A DNA stretch of 64,000 nt from Flavobacterium beibuense (GCF_004151245.1 NZ_JUIW01000007.1:62001-126000), one strand, 5' to 3'. Counted from the stretch's first letter, positions 18,257 through 26,626 are shown. Program-made: numbers and translations. The notes: a model not told the origin generated them from the sequence alone.

Positions 18257-18862
18257 ATGCGTAAAGTTTTACTTTTCTCTCTGTTTATACTGTTGGCAGG
18301 CTGTTATCCTGACGGACCTGAGTATACAGACGAACTCGACTCGGTTTATACCAATTATTCTCCTGATTTTAATTTTTCACAAACATATACTTATTCCTTA
18401 CCCGATGGAGTAATTGATGTATCCGGAAGCCAGAATTTCAACCCCGATTTTATAGATACTAATTTTAGTAATGCTATAATAAACTCACTAAGAACTAACC
18501 TTAACGCACAGGGATGGACAGAAGTAGATGAGAATGACGACCCTGATATTATAGTGCTTGCTGCTGCAATGGACTCTAATTTCCTATACTATAGTGTAGA
18601 CTGGTGGGGCTGGTATTATCCGGGGTATTTTCCCGGATGGGGCTGGTACTACCCGGGCTACTTCCCAACATATGTAAGCGGATTTAGTGTAGGTACGATA
18701 GTGATACAGATGACAAGCCCTTCGGGCATTGCAGATAATCAGGTTCCTGTAGAGTGGGTATGTGTTATAAACGGCCTTTTAGAAGGTAGTGATGCCTATA
18801 TAATAGACAGGATAGATGCTAATATAGATCAGGCATTTATGCAATCTCCGTTTAACAATTAA
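18257..18862 (+). CDS. DUF4136 lipoprotein
   Basis: 201 residues with lipobox LAGC (Cys16). The fold opens with the DUF4136 pattern SPDFNFSQTYTYSLPD and carries DDPDIIVLAAAM, then an aromatic direct repeat in which WGWYYPGYFP occurs twice, encoded by an imperfect 33-base tandem repeat (about 18605-18670). DUF4136 proteins are envelope lipoproteins of unknown function. It is 11 bases from the next gene and likely co-transcribed with it. Confidence 0.85.
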   Translation: MRKVLLFSLFILLAGCYPDGPEYTDELDSVYTNYSPDFNFSQTYTYSLPDGVIDVSGSQNFNPDFIDTNFSNAIINSLRTNLNAQGWTEVDENDDPDIIVLAAAMDSNFLYYSVDWWGWYYPGYFPGWGWYYPGYFPTYVSGFSVGTIVIQMTSPSGIADNQVPVEWVCVINGLLEGSDAYIIDRIDANIDQAFMQSPFNN

Positions 18863-18873
18863 ATCCCTGTATT

Positions 18874-19464
18874 ATGAAGATAAAAATAGTTTTAGCAGCA
18901 ATTTTTTCCCTTATATGCGCACAGGGATTTTCTCAGGATTCGTTTGGTTCGGTAAATTATTCAATAGGTTTTCCTTCGGGTGACCTTAAGGATTTTACCG
19001 ATAATGTAAGCGGAAGGGGAGTAGCGGTAGATTATGCCTTTATGTTAAAGAGCAATGTAAGTATTGGGTTTGGTATTGGGTTGCAAACCTTTTATGAAGA
19101 AAAAGGATACAGCTCACTAACCGATGGTACACAAACTCTTTCGGGTAAACAGTTTAACTATGTAAATGCATTACCACTTTATATAAACGGGGCATATTAT
19201 TTTGGTAACAGCCCTAATGTAAAGCCTTACTTAGGCATAGGCTTGGGCACTATGTATGTAGACAAAAGAGCCGATATAGGGATTTTTGAAGTTGTAAACG
19301 ACGGCTGGGCATTTTTGGTTAAGCCTGAAGTTGGCCTTCAGTATAAAGCCGCCGCTAATATAGGGCTTAACCTTTCTTACAGATACAATTATGCTTCTGA
19401 TATAGATAATGTAGGTAGTATGACTTATTCGTCTGTAATGATAGGGGCAGTATGGTTTTATTAA
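18874..19464 (+). CDS. Outer-membrane beta-barrel protein (opacity-like)
   Basis: 196 residues, signal peptide (cleavage near GFSQ), then alternating hydrophobic strands and the end signature SVMIGAVWFY with terminal aromatic, typical of an eight-stranded OmpA/OmpX-like barrel. KPYLGIGLGTMYV is a standard barrel strand. It probably forms an operon with the DUF4136 lipoprotein. Specific role unknown. Confidence 0.8.
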   Translation: MKIKIVLAAIFSLICAQGFSQDSFGSVNYSIGFPSGDLKDFTDNVSGRGVAVDYAFMLKSNVSIGFGIGLQTFYEEKGYSSLTDGTQTLSGKQFNYVNALPLYINGAYYFGNSPNVKPYLGIGLGTMYVDKRADIGIFEVVNDGWAFLVKPEVGLQYKAAANIGLNLSYRYNYASDIDNVGSMTYSSVMIGAVWFY

Positions 19465-19581
19465 AGCCTGTAATTTTAGGTAGCTTATTACGAATTAATT
19501 ACAATTTTAAATACTGAAGCCAATCAGTTATTTTTAAAAAACACCTTTGGTAAGAATTATCATTAACTAACACTAACCATT

Positions 19582-20370
19582 ATGAAAAAAAGTTATGTTC
19601 TTGCTTTCCTTTTTTTAGGAATGCTTACAGTAAAAGCACAGGACGATGCAGAAGCACTTGCTAAAAAACTTGCTAACCCCATTGCATCGCTTATAAGCGT
19701 ACCTTTTCAGAATAACAGCGATTATGGTATTGGAGATCTTAACGGATCCAGAAATACCATGAATTTTCAGCCTGTTATTCCGGTAAGCCTAAATGAGAAC
19801 TGGAACCTGATAAACAGGGTAATCCTTCCGGTGGTAACTCAGTATAATATTACCGGAGTGGGCGAAAAACAAAACGGACTGAGCGATGCGGTTGTGAGTA
19901 GTTTTATGAGTCCTAAAAACTCTAAAAACGGACTTACATGGGGTGTAGGGCCTGCCTTACTTTTACCGGTAGGTACAGACGATTACCTTACCACCAAAAA
20001 GTTTGGTGTGGGGCCAACAGCAGTTGCCTTAAAACAATCTAACGGGTGGACGTATGGTGCCCTTGTAAACCAGATATGGAGTGTGGCTGGAAGCAGCGAC
20101 AGACCCGATGTGAGCCAGATGTTCCTTCAGCCTTTTGTTACCTATAACTGGCAAAGCGGTGCCGGACTGGGGGGTAATATGGAAATGACTCAGGACTGGC
20201 AAAACAGTAATACTACCTTATGGCTTAACCCAACACTAAGCGGGGTAACAAGCCTGGGCGGGCAAAAAGTATCTATTGTTGTTGGGCCAAGGTTTAACCT
20301 TGCAGCTCCCGATGGTGCCAAAACCGACTGGGGTTGGCGTGCCGTACTTATTTTCCTTTTCCCTAAATAA
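19582..20370 (+). CDS. Outer-membrane transporter (neuromedin U / phenol MetA-like porin)
   Basis: 262 residues with a signal peptide (cleavage near VKAQ) and a barrel-like pattern: LANPIASLISVPFQNNSDYGIG, GLSDAVVSSFMSPKN and the closing WGWRAVLIFLFPK. These match proteins annotated as neuromedin U or transporter, which in many bacteria sit beside arylsulfatase genes. I infer an outer-membrane channel for sulfatase substrate or product. The next gene starts 8 bases downstream. Confidence 0.72.
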   Translation: MKKSYVLAFLFLGMLTVKAQDDAEALAKKLANPIASLISVPFQNNSDYGIGDLNGSRNTMNFQPVIPVSLNENWNLINRVILPVVTQYNITGVGEKQNGLSDAVVSSFMSPKNSKNGLTWGVGPALLLPVGTDDYLTTKKFGVGPTAVALKQSNGWTYGALVNQIWSVAGSSDRPDVSQMFLQPFVTYNWQSGAGLGGNMEMTQDWQNSNTTLWLNPTLSGVTSLGGQKVSIVVGPRFNLAAPDGAKTDWGWRAVLIFLFPK

Positions 20371-20378
20371 TACATAGT

Positions 20379-21164
20379 GTGCCTATTAGCGGTAACAATA
20401 AAAAAAAATGGCTTTACCTGTTTTTACTAACAGGTTTTGCCGTTTACTCCCAAACTGAAAACTATATGCAGTTTTGGAACGAATATGCTTTTGTAAAAGA
20501 CATTAATGAAAAATGGTCGCTTGAGGCCGATATGGGTATAACAACCAGCGGAATACCTGAGCATAACAATATTTTTTACAATTTAATACAGTTTTACGGT
20601 AGGGGCTGGGCACATTATTATCCCTCAGAAAGGGTTAAGATATCCTTTTTCTATGCTTTTTTTTACAATACAAATGTGCCGGAGCTTTTACAGGACAAAT
20701 CTCCCGAGCACAGGCTGGCTACACAGTTCACTTATTTGATGACAAAAACCAGGCTGCGAACCAACTTAAGAGGCAGGCTGGAAGACAGGCATCTGGAAAA
20801 TGATGCCGGTTATTTTGAAGCGGTTATGCGGTTAAGAATGCAGGCAAAGGCAACTTATCCGTTAAACGGACCTATAATTAAACCCGGAGTTGTTTATGCG
20901 TTTATGTCTGATGAAGTTATGTTTAAAACACGAAGCAGTATTAGTGGTAACACCTTTTTTGACAGAAACCGTTTAACTGTTGGTTTTGGTTATTCATTTG
21001 TCAATGAGTTTCAGGTAGAGCTGTCTTATGTAAACGAACTTTTGCCAAGACCTGATAAAACCTCGAGTTATGATGCCATTCAGGTAAATGTGGTTTTTAC
21101 CGATTTGTTTTCAGATCTGTTTAAAGGGAAATTTAAAAGAGAAAAAACAGCTATTGATAAGTAG
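20379..21164 (+). CDS. DUF2490 outer-membrane protein
   Basis: 261 residues from a GTG start 8 bases after the transporter gene. The N-terminus is a signal sequence (WLYLFLLTGFAVYSQ). The body has the DUF2490 features FWNEYAF, RLEDRHLEND and FFDRNRLTVGFGYSF, a predicted 12-14 strand barrel of unknown role. Translational coupling to the porin gene is likely. It ends 3 bases from the converging YqhA gene. Confidence 0.78.
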   Translation: MPISGNNKKKWLYLFLLTGFAVYSQTENYMQFWNEYAFVKDINEKWSLEADMGITTSGIPEHNNIFYNLIQFYGRGWAHYYPSERVKISFFYAFFYNTNVPELLQDKSPEHRLATQFTYLMTKTRLRTNLRGRLEDRHLENDAGYFEAVMRLRMQAKATYPLNGPIIKPGVVYAFMSDEVMFKTRSSISGNTFFDRNRLTVGFGYSFVNEFQVELSYVNELLPRPDKTSSYDAIQVNVVFTDLFSDLFKGKFKREKTAIDK

Positions 21165-21167
21165 GTT

Positions 21168-21659
21168 TTATTTTTCTCCTTTTTTAAGAAAGTACAAACT
21201 CGCAGCCAGTAAAAATACAGCGCCCGGAAGTATTAATTGTGCCGTGGTAAAGTTACCGTGCTTAAGTACTTTGTGCAGCGCCAAATCGGCAATATAGCTA
21301 ACTACAAATGTGGTTAGTATGGTTTCCCATAATATTATTTTAAGTTCGGTAAGGTTCTTCATCTGTAACCATTTGGGTAATGCGGCTACCATTTTTGTTT
21401 TCTCTTCCGATTCTTCTGTAAATAAAACACTTATACCCAACGAAAAAATAAAAAATACTAACGATATAAGTACAAAATCTACTGTTTTAAGCATGCCGGC
21501 AGCTATAAGTGCAGGTTTATTTGTGACATCTTCAAAAACAACCTTAAGCGCCTCAACAAAATCAACACCTGCAAGAATGAGTGTTACGAGTCCGCAAAGG
21601 AATACTAACAGTGAAACTAATTTAGACAGGTTTCCCAATAAAGTAAAAAGAAGTTTCAT
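21168..21659 (-). CDS. YqhA/UPF0114-family membrane protein
   Basis: 163 residues with four hydrophobic segments (about residues 10-30, 55-80, 108-125, 140-158). The segment LPKWLQMKNLTELKIILWETI is the conserved UPF0114 core. Function unknown across the family. A YqhA protein beside arylsulfatase/HAD/porin genes recurs in other bacteria as far as I recall, which supports a link with the block on the other strand. A palindrome lies 16 bases upstream of its start. Confidence 0.85.
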   Translation of the reverse strand: MKLLFTLLGNLSKLVSLLVFLCGLVTLILAGVDFVEALKVVFEDVTNKPALIAAGMLKTVDFVLISLVFFIFSLGISVLFTEESEEKTKMVAALPKWLQMKNLTELKIILWETILTTFVVSYIADLALHKVLKHGNFTTAQLILPGAVFLLAASLYFLKKGEK

Positions 21660-21674
21660 AATAGGCGGGTTTTG

Positions 21675-21700
21675 AATTACTTATCCTAAGTTAAGTAATT
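21675..21700. promoter_or_regulatory. Palindrome upstream of yqhA-like gene
   Basis: Perfect 8-bp arms AATTACTT/AAGTAATT separated by 10 bases, directly upstream of the minus-strand start at 21659. It shares the ACTTA/TAAGT character of the sites 400 bases away in the HxlR-doxX region. Candidate operator. Confidence 0.4.
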
Positions 21701-21732
21701 TCCTTTAAATGTTAAAATTAAATAGTAACAGT

Positions 21733-22095
21733 TTAAAAGACCCCTTCGCGTATTTTGTTGCGGTGCTGCTCTCCCCAGCTAACCAGTGCATTCAATACTG
21801 GCTCTAAAGTATCGCTGTATGGCGTTATAACATATTCTACAACAACCGGAGTTTCGGCATATACCTTTCGTTCTATAAGTCCGTTAGCCTCGAGGTCTTT
21901 TAATTCGCCCGACAAAACCTTTGCCGACAGTCCCGGTATGGAACGTTGTATTTCGTTAAAACGTGTGTGGCCGTTACGCAGCGATATTATAATGCGTAAT
22001 TTCCATTTACCGCCTATAACGTAAAAGGAATCACTCATGGCATTTAAGGCTGCCGTACAGCTTTGCTGGTCGTGTACTTTTTCTGAATTTTTCAT
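21733..22095 (-). CDS. HxlR-family transcriptional regulator
   Basis: 120-residue winged helix protein. CTAALNAMSDSFYVIGGKWKL is the HxlR opening with its conserved Cys (residue 13), FNEIQRSIPGLSAKVLSGELKDLE is the recognition helix region and GLIERKVYAE.PVVVEY the wing. HxlR proteins often sense electrophiles or oxidants through the Cys and bind palindromes near their own gene. It is divergent from doxX with 101 bases between starts, and a 30-bp palindrome sits in that gap. Confidence 0.93.
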   Translation of the reverse strand: MKNSEKVHDQQSCTAALNAMSDSFYVIGGKWKLRIIISLRNGHTRFNEIQRSIPGLSAKVLSGELKDLEANGLIERKVYAETPVVVEYVITPYSDTLEPVLNALVSWGEQHRNKIREGVF

Positions 22096-22111
22096 TTTTA
22101 CTTACCTGTAT

Positions 22112-22141
22112 GTTAGTGCTTACCTTTGGGTAACTGCTAAC
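22112..22141. promoter_or_regulatory. HxlR operator candidate: 30-bp composite palindrome
   Basis: GTTAG-tgc-TTACC-tttg-GGTAA-ctg-CTAAC: both 5-bp arm pairs are perfect around a TTTG centre. It is flanked by an outer ACTTAC (22100-22105) and GTAAGT (22161-22166) pair. It lies in the shared regulatory region of the divergent HxlR and DoxX genes. Confidence 0.7.
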
Positions 22142-22196
22142 TTTTAGAAAGTAAATGTACGTAAGTTTGTGGTATAAAACCAAACAGATTTTTACA

Positions 22197-22571
22197 ATGA
22201 AGAAAAACAGGATTATTTATTGGGTAACAACATCGCTGGCTATGCTTATGGGCGGTGTATCCGGATTTTTATATTTATTAATGCCGCAAATGGAAGAGGC
22301 TTTTAAGCTTTTGGGCTTCCCTGATTATTTTAGGATAGAGCTGGGTATAGCAAAAATAATAGGTTTGTTTGTTATACTACTTCCTCAGGTTCCTGCCAGG
22401 TTTAAGGAATGGGCTTATACAGGATTTGGTATCGTGTTTATCTCGGCTATTATAGCACACACAGTTGTGCAGGGTTTTGCAACAGCAATAGCGCCTATTA
22501 TTGTATTGATATTACTAAGTGTTTCTTATACCTATTATCATAAACTACAGGCTGTAAAGATTACAAAATAA
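22197..22571 (+). CDS. DoxX-family membrane protein
   Basis: 124 residues from ATG 22197, with four hydrophobic segments. The FRIELGIAKIIGLFVILLPQVPARFKEWAY stretch is the DoxX/DoxD-like core. Members are linked to redox or quinone-related stress and are frequent HxlR targets. Divergent from the HxlR gene with a palindrome between, so repression by that regulator is the simplest reading. An in-frame start at 22155 would overlap the outer operator and is less likely. Confidence 0.85.
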   Translation: MKKNRIIYWVTTSLAMLMGGVSGFLYLLMPQMEEAFKLLGFPDYFRIELGIAKIIGLFVILLPQVPARFKEWAYTGFGIVFISAIIAHTVVQGFATAIAPIIVLILLSVSYTYYHKLQAVKITK

Positions 22572-22609
22572 TTGTTTGTTTTTTGATTATCTATCTGATA
22601 ATTGATGTA

Positions 22610-22638
22610 TAAAGGCAGCCTAAAAGGCTGTCTTTTTT
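22610..22638 (+). terminator. Terminator of doxX-like gene
   Basis: Stem AAGGCAGCC/GGCTGTCTT with a TAAAA loop and T6. Confidence 0.8.
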
Positions 22639-22732
22639 GTTTATAGCCAATAAGGATACATATTTTACCATTTTGGCTACTTTATAACTTTTATGTTGCG
22701 GCAATTTTGCATTATAAATAAATTACTACAAT

Positions 22733-23557
22733 ATGAAAACAATTTTTATTACTGGAGCTTCTTCAGGATTAGGAAAAGAAACAGCAAAATTATTTCAGCG
22801 TAAAGGATGGCGTGTTATTGCTACTATGCGTAACCCTGAAAAAGAACAAGAACTTAATTTATTGAATAATGTTCATTTGCTTGCTATGGATATAACTGAT
22901 AGTGTACAGGTAAAGCAGGCTTTTAAAGAAGCAGTTTCAATAGCAACTATTGATGTGGTTTTTAACAATGCAGGATATGGGCTTGTCGGTCCGTTTGAAA
23001 CATATACTGAGCAGCAGATTGCAAGGCAGATAGACACTAACCTTAACGGAGTATTACGTGTAGCACATCCGTTTGTATCTTATTTCAGGGAGAAAGGTAT
23101 TAAGGGTATTTTTATTACAACTACATCCATATATGGTATTGTTGCTAATCCGTTGTCATCAATATACTGTGCAACTAAGTTTGCTTTAGAAGGATGGAGT
23201 GAAAGCATGGGTTATGATATGGCTGCTTTTGGTATTAAATTTAAAACCATCGCTCCGGGTGGTATAAAAACCAGTTTTGCAGGAGCTGCTATGGATCTTA
23301 CTTACCACGAAGCTTATAACCCTATTTTAGAGCGTATGACAAAAGGTTTTGAAAGTGGTGAGCTAATTCATTTTACTGAACCTGAAGAAATAGCCCAAAG
23401 GGTATATGAGGCAGCTACAGACGGGACAGATACTATACGCTATGTGGCAGGTATTGATGCTGTTGAAATTAGCCGTTTAAGGGATGATTTAGGAATTGAA
23501 GCTAACAGCAGGCGCATTAATGAAATATATAAGGTTAAAAACTTCCTTAACTTTTAA
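22733..23557 (+). CDS. Short-chain dehydrogenase/reductase
   Basis: 274-residue Rossmann oxidoreductase. TGASSGLG (residues 7-14) binds NAD(P), NNAGYG follows strand 4, and the catalytic set is Ser in TTTSIYG, Tyr and Lys in YCATK. Substrate unknown. It heads a tightly spaced operon with an AraC regulator (13-base gap), a 3-methyladenine glycosylase, a SnoaL-like gene and a MazG-like gene. Confidence 0.93.
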   Translation: MKTIFITGASSGLGKETAKLFQRKGWRVIATMRNPEKEQELNLLNNVHLLAMDITDSVQVKQAFKEAVSIATIDVVFNNAGYGLVGPFETYTEQQIARQIDTNLNGVLRVAHPFVSYFREKGIKGIFITTTSIYGIVANPLSSIYCATKFALEGWSESMGYDMAAFGIKFKTIAPGGIKTSFAGAAMDLTYHEAYNPILERMTKGFESGELIHFTEPEEIAQRVYEAATDGTDTIRYVAGIDAVEISRLRDDLGIEANSRRINEIYKVKNFLNF

Positions 23558-23570
23558 ATATCTTTGTTAA

Positions 23571-24479
23571 ATGGAAAATTTACCCCATACTTTTAACTCC
23601 ATATCCCAGCTGAATAAAGCATTAGGTTTGCCTGCACCATTACATCCGCTTATAAGTATTGCTAATTATGCTGATATTACGGCAGATGTTAGTGAGCTTT
23701 CTAAAGCCCTTGTACTAAATATGTACAAAGTGTCGTTTAAATTTAATTTTAGCGGAAAATTAAAATATGGTCAGCAATATTATGACTTTGAAGAAGGGGG
23801 ATTAAGTTTTTCTTCTCCTATGCAGGTTCTCTCTGTTGCAGGCGGAGATGCCGATTATGCAGGACTTACGTTACTTATTCATCCTGATTTTTTGCGTAAT
23901 CACAAACTGGCTGCAACTATAAAGAATTACGGTTTTTTTTCATATTCAGTTAATGAGGCCTTATGTCTTTCACAGCAGGAAAAAGAGATAATTACTGCAC
24001 TTTTTGAAAGTATCATGCGTGAATTAAAATCCTCTATAGATAATTTTAGCCAGGATATTATTATTTCTCAAATAGAACAGTTGCTTAATTATAGTAATCG
24101 TTTTTATAACAGGCAATTTATAACCCGAAAAGTTGTGCATAACGACTTGCTTGAAAGCTTTGACGAAATACTGAAAACCTATTTTGACAGGGAAGAATCA
24201 TTATTTGAGGGTGTACCGTCAGTGGTTGATATAGCCGATAAGCTGGGTGTATCTCAACGCTATTTAAGTGATATGTTAAAGTCGTTAACCGGAATGAATA
24301 CTCAGCAGTATCTTCAGATTAAAATGCTTGATAAGGCAAAAGAACTTTTAAGTACCAGTACTCTGAGTATCTCACAAATTGCCTATCATTTAGGGTTTGA
24401 ATATCCTCAGTCTTTTAATAAACTATTTAAGCGTAAAACAGGTATGAAACCGCTTGAGTACAGACAATCATTCAACTAA
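23571..24479 (+). CDS. AraC-family transcriptional regulator
   Basis: 302 residues: an N-terminal cupin-like sensor and a C-terminal double helix-turn-helix (about residues 210-302), with VVDIADKLGVSQRYLSDMLK and ISQIAYHLGFEYPQSFNKLFK as the two HTH units and KRKTGMKPLEYR at the end. It is 13 bases after the SDR gene and probably regulates this operon or the SDR gene. Confidence 0.92.
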   Translation: MENLPHTFNSISQLNKALGLPAPLHPLISIANYADITADVSELSKALVLNMYKVSFKFNFSGKLKYGQQYYDFEEGGLSFSSPMQVLSVAGGDADYAGLTLLIHPDFLRNHKLAATIKNYGFFSYSVNEALCLSQQEKEIITALFESIMRELKSSIDNFSQDIIISQIEQLLNYSNRFYNRQFITRKVVHNDLLESFDEILKTYFDREESLFEGVPSVVDIADKLGVSQRYLSDMLKSLTGMNTQQYLQIKMLDKAKELLSTSTLSISQIAYHLGFEYPQSFNKLFKRKTGMKPLEYRQSFN

Positions 24480-24502
24480 CATCAATCAAAAAAATAATAT
24501 TT

Positions 24503-25051
24503 ATGTCTTATTGCAATTATATTCCAACTATGGAAGAACCCAGGCGCAGCCTGCACAAAAATTATCATGATAATCATTATGGCTTTCCTATTCATGATGA
24601 TAACGAGTTATTAGGGAGGCTTATAATGGAGATTAACCAGGCAGGTTTAAGCTGGGAAACAATATTAAAAAAAGAGGCTTCATTCAGGAAGGCATACGAT
24701 AACTTTAATATTAATAAAATTGCTGCATATACTGATACAGACAGAGAAAGGCTTTTAAATGATCCCGGTATTATTCGTAATAAACTTAAGGTTAATGCGG
24801 CTATAGAAAATGCTAAAACCATACAGTTATTACAAAAGGAATTTGGCTCTTTTGAAAAATGGTTAGAACATCACCATCCCAAAACTAAAGAAGAGTGGGT
24901 TAAACTTTTTAAAAAGAATTTTAAGTTTACAGGAGGAGAAATTGTAAACGAATTTTTAATGAGTATTGGCTACCTGCCGGGTGCACATTCTGAAACCTGT
25001 AGTGTGTATCATAAAACTTTAAAACAAAATCCAATGTGGGCAAGGCAATAG
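24503..25051 (+). CDS. tag: DNA-3-methyladenine glycosylase I
   Basis: 182-residue base-excision repair enzyme that removes 3-methyladenine. The N-terminal CNY plus HDNHYGFPIHDDNELLGRLIMEINQAGLSW is characteristic, with the HhH-like region later and the C-terminal zinc ligands in GAHSETCSVYH. The usual YHD(T)EWG motif appears as YHDNHYG, a variant form. Embedded in the SDR-AraC operon and 3 bases before the next gene. Confidence 0.9.
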   Translation: MSYCNYIPTMEEPRRSLHKNYHDNHYGFPIHDDNELLGRLIMEINQAGLSWETILKKEASFRKAYDNFNINKIAAYTDTDRERLLNDPGIIRNKLKVNAAIENAKTIQLLQKEFGSFEKWLEHHHPKTKEEWVKLFKKNFKFTGGEIVNEFLMSIGYLPGAHSETCSVYHKTLKQNPMWARQ

Positions 25052-25054
25052 GTT

Positions 25055-25394
25055 ATGGAAATAAAGGAATTTATAGACAGTTGGCTGGAAGCAACAAATA
25101 GCATTGATACAAAACACTATTTAGATTTTTTTCTCCCGGAGGCAATTTTGGACGATCCTTCAGTAGGAGAAAAATTTACAGGCCATTCAGGTATTAAATA
25201 TTATTTTGAGAGTTATTTTATAGGTTATAATACGCAAACAGTTTTAAATGAACTGATAGTAAACAAAGATAATAGTGCCTAATTTAGAAGTGGAATTTAC
25301 AGGCGATTTTCCTGAGAGGGTTATTAGAGGGAGTTTTGATTTACTTTTTAAGAACAATAAAATAGCTTATGTAAAAGCTGATTTAATCCATTAA
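25055..25394 (+). pseudogene. SnoaL-like (NTF2-fold) protein, frameshifted
   Basis: The first frame (25055-25282) starts MEIKEFIDSWLEATNSIDT and ends after NKDNSA. The next frame continues with NLEVEFTGDFPERVIRGSFD and ends at 25394, exactly the C-terminal strands expected of a SnoaL/ketosteroid-isomerase fold. Removing one C at about 25278 restores a single 112-residue protein. Both halves are well conserved in style, so the change is recent or a sequencing error. Function of the intact family is broad: small-molecule binding or isomerisation. Confidence 0.75.
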
Positions 25395-25405
25395 AATATA
25401 TAGAT

Positions 25406-25720
25406 ATGAGTAATGATTTTGACTCCATAGTAAAACGTTCTGTTGCGTTAAGAAAAAAATATCACGAACTTGAAATACAACATCATAATAGTGAATGGAC
25501 AATAGAAGAAGATGCTCTGGCATATCTTACGGATGCCGGATTAGTAGGCAGAAATATAATGTCGCAGGAAGGTCGTTGGCCCAAGATTAATTCTAAAGAA
25601 GAACTTGAACATAAACTTGGAGAAAACATCTGGTGGCTTATTGTTTTGGCTGAAAGATTGGGTATTGATATTAAAGAAGCAACAGAAAGATTTTTAACCA
25701 GGACAGAACAGCTTTTATAA
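25406..25720 (+). CDS. MazG-like protein
   Basis: 104-residue helical protein. YHELEIQHHNSEWTIEEDALAYLTDAGLVGR is typical of the small MazG-like group, and HKLGENIWWLIVLAERLGID aligns with the second half of the MazG fold. The ExxD metal motif there is altered (KLGEN), so nucleotide pyrophosphatase activity is doubtful. Last gene of the operon, 11 bases after the SnoaL gene. Confidence 0.75.
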   Translation: MSNDFDSIVKRSVALRKKYHELEIQHHNSEWTIEEDALAYLTDAGLVGRNIMSQEGRWPKINSKEELEHKLGENIWWLIVLAERLGIDIKEATERFLTRTEQLL

Positions 25721-25819
25721 CATAATTATAAAAGTATAAAACTAAATGAGTAATGAGTTAAGTTTTGATTTAACAGATATATTTGAGAAAAGTTCGTAAC
25801 GGGTAAAATATAGGTATAA

Positions 25820-25852
25820 AAAAAAGCTCCGATTTTCATCGAAGCTTTTTGT
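25820..25852 (-). terminator. Terminator of tRNA-Tyr transcript
   Basis: On the minus strand AAAAAGCTTCGAT-gaaa-ATCGGAGCTTTTTTTT forms a 10-12 bp stem with a T tail directly after the tRNA. Confidence 0.85.
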
Positions 25853-25856
25853 TTTG

Positions 25857-25937
25857 TGGGGAGAGCAGGATTCGAACCTGCGAAGGTTTCCCAACGGATT
25901 TACAGTCCGTCCTCGTTGGCCGCTTGAGTATCTCCCC
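25857..25937 (-). tRNA. tRNA-Tyr (anticodon GTA)
   Basis: On the minus strand: acceptor GGGGAGA pairs with TCTCCCC, anticodon loop CTGTAAA between ACGGA and TCCGT, a long class II variable arm and T-arm CAGGTTCGAATCCTG. The 81 bases exclude CCA, which is not encoded. The class II arm and GTA anticodon identify tyrosine. Confidence 0.96.
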
Positions 25938-26086
25938 ATGCCATTTTAGACATGCATTGTTGTTTAATGCGGTGCAAATATAGTACTGTTTTCTTACTAT
26001 ACAAACATATTTAGGGCTATTTTAAAAACTATTTTTTAATTAGCTGGAAGCTAAATAAATATAGCTGCATATTTTTTTACAGGTGC

Positions 26087-26530
26087 ATGAAGTTATCATT
26101 AAAATATGTTAATGTCTTTATATATCCCCGTGTAAGTAGTATTTTTGGTATCGTGAAAAAAGCACTTGTTTACATATTAATTTCGCTTATGAGCCTTAAT
26201 TGCCTAAGCATACGGGAGTTTTTAAAAGTACCCGTATTGTGCCAGCATTTTATAGAGCATAAAAAAGCCGATAATGAAATAAGCCCGCTCGATTTTCTCG
26301 CCATGCATTACTGGGGGAACGATCTTAATGATAACGACGACAGCCGCGACATGCAGCTTCCGTTTAAGAACATTGTTAATCATACTGCCCCTGTACTGTT
26401 TTTACCTCAAAACCATATTGAAGAGCTTACGGTTTTTGTGCAGCCTGTTGCAAAAAATACTCAGACTCATAAAAAAGACCTGTACAGCTGTATTTATTAT
26501 TCTTCCCTCATAAAACCACCTGCTGTTTAA
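26087..26530 (+). CDS. Small protein of metal-efflux loci, unknown function
   Basis: 147 residues from ATG 26087; GTG at 26153 (MKKALVYILISLMSLNC) would give a neater signal sequence and is perhaps the real start. The segment REFLKVPVLCQHFIEHKKADNEISPLDFLAMHYWGND, followed by DMQLPFK, belongs to a family I know from the head of heavy-metal efflux operons in Bacteroidota. It contains several His and Cys. It lies upstream of a lipoprotein, a DUF2231 protein and a CDF transporter. Exact role unknown. Confidence 0.65.
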   Translation: MKLSLKYVNVFIYPRVSSIFGIVKKALVYILISLMSLNCLSIREFLKVPVLCQHFIEHKKADNEISPLDFLAMHYWGNDLNDNDDSRDMQLPFKNIVNHTAPVLFLPQNHIEELTVFVQPVAKNTQTHKKDLYSCIYYSSLIKPPAV

Positions 26531-26626
26531 TTTGATTTGAAAGGGCTTTTGCCCTGCACAACTTATAACCTGTAGCACGGGGCTACAGGGCATCTTTTTA
26601 TTTTTTAACCTAAAAATTTACTTATC

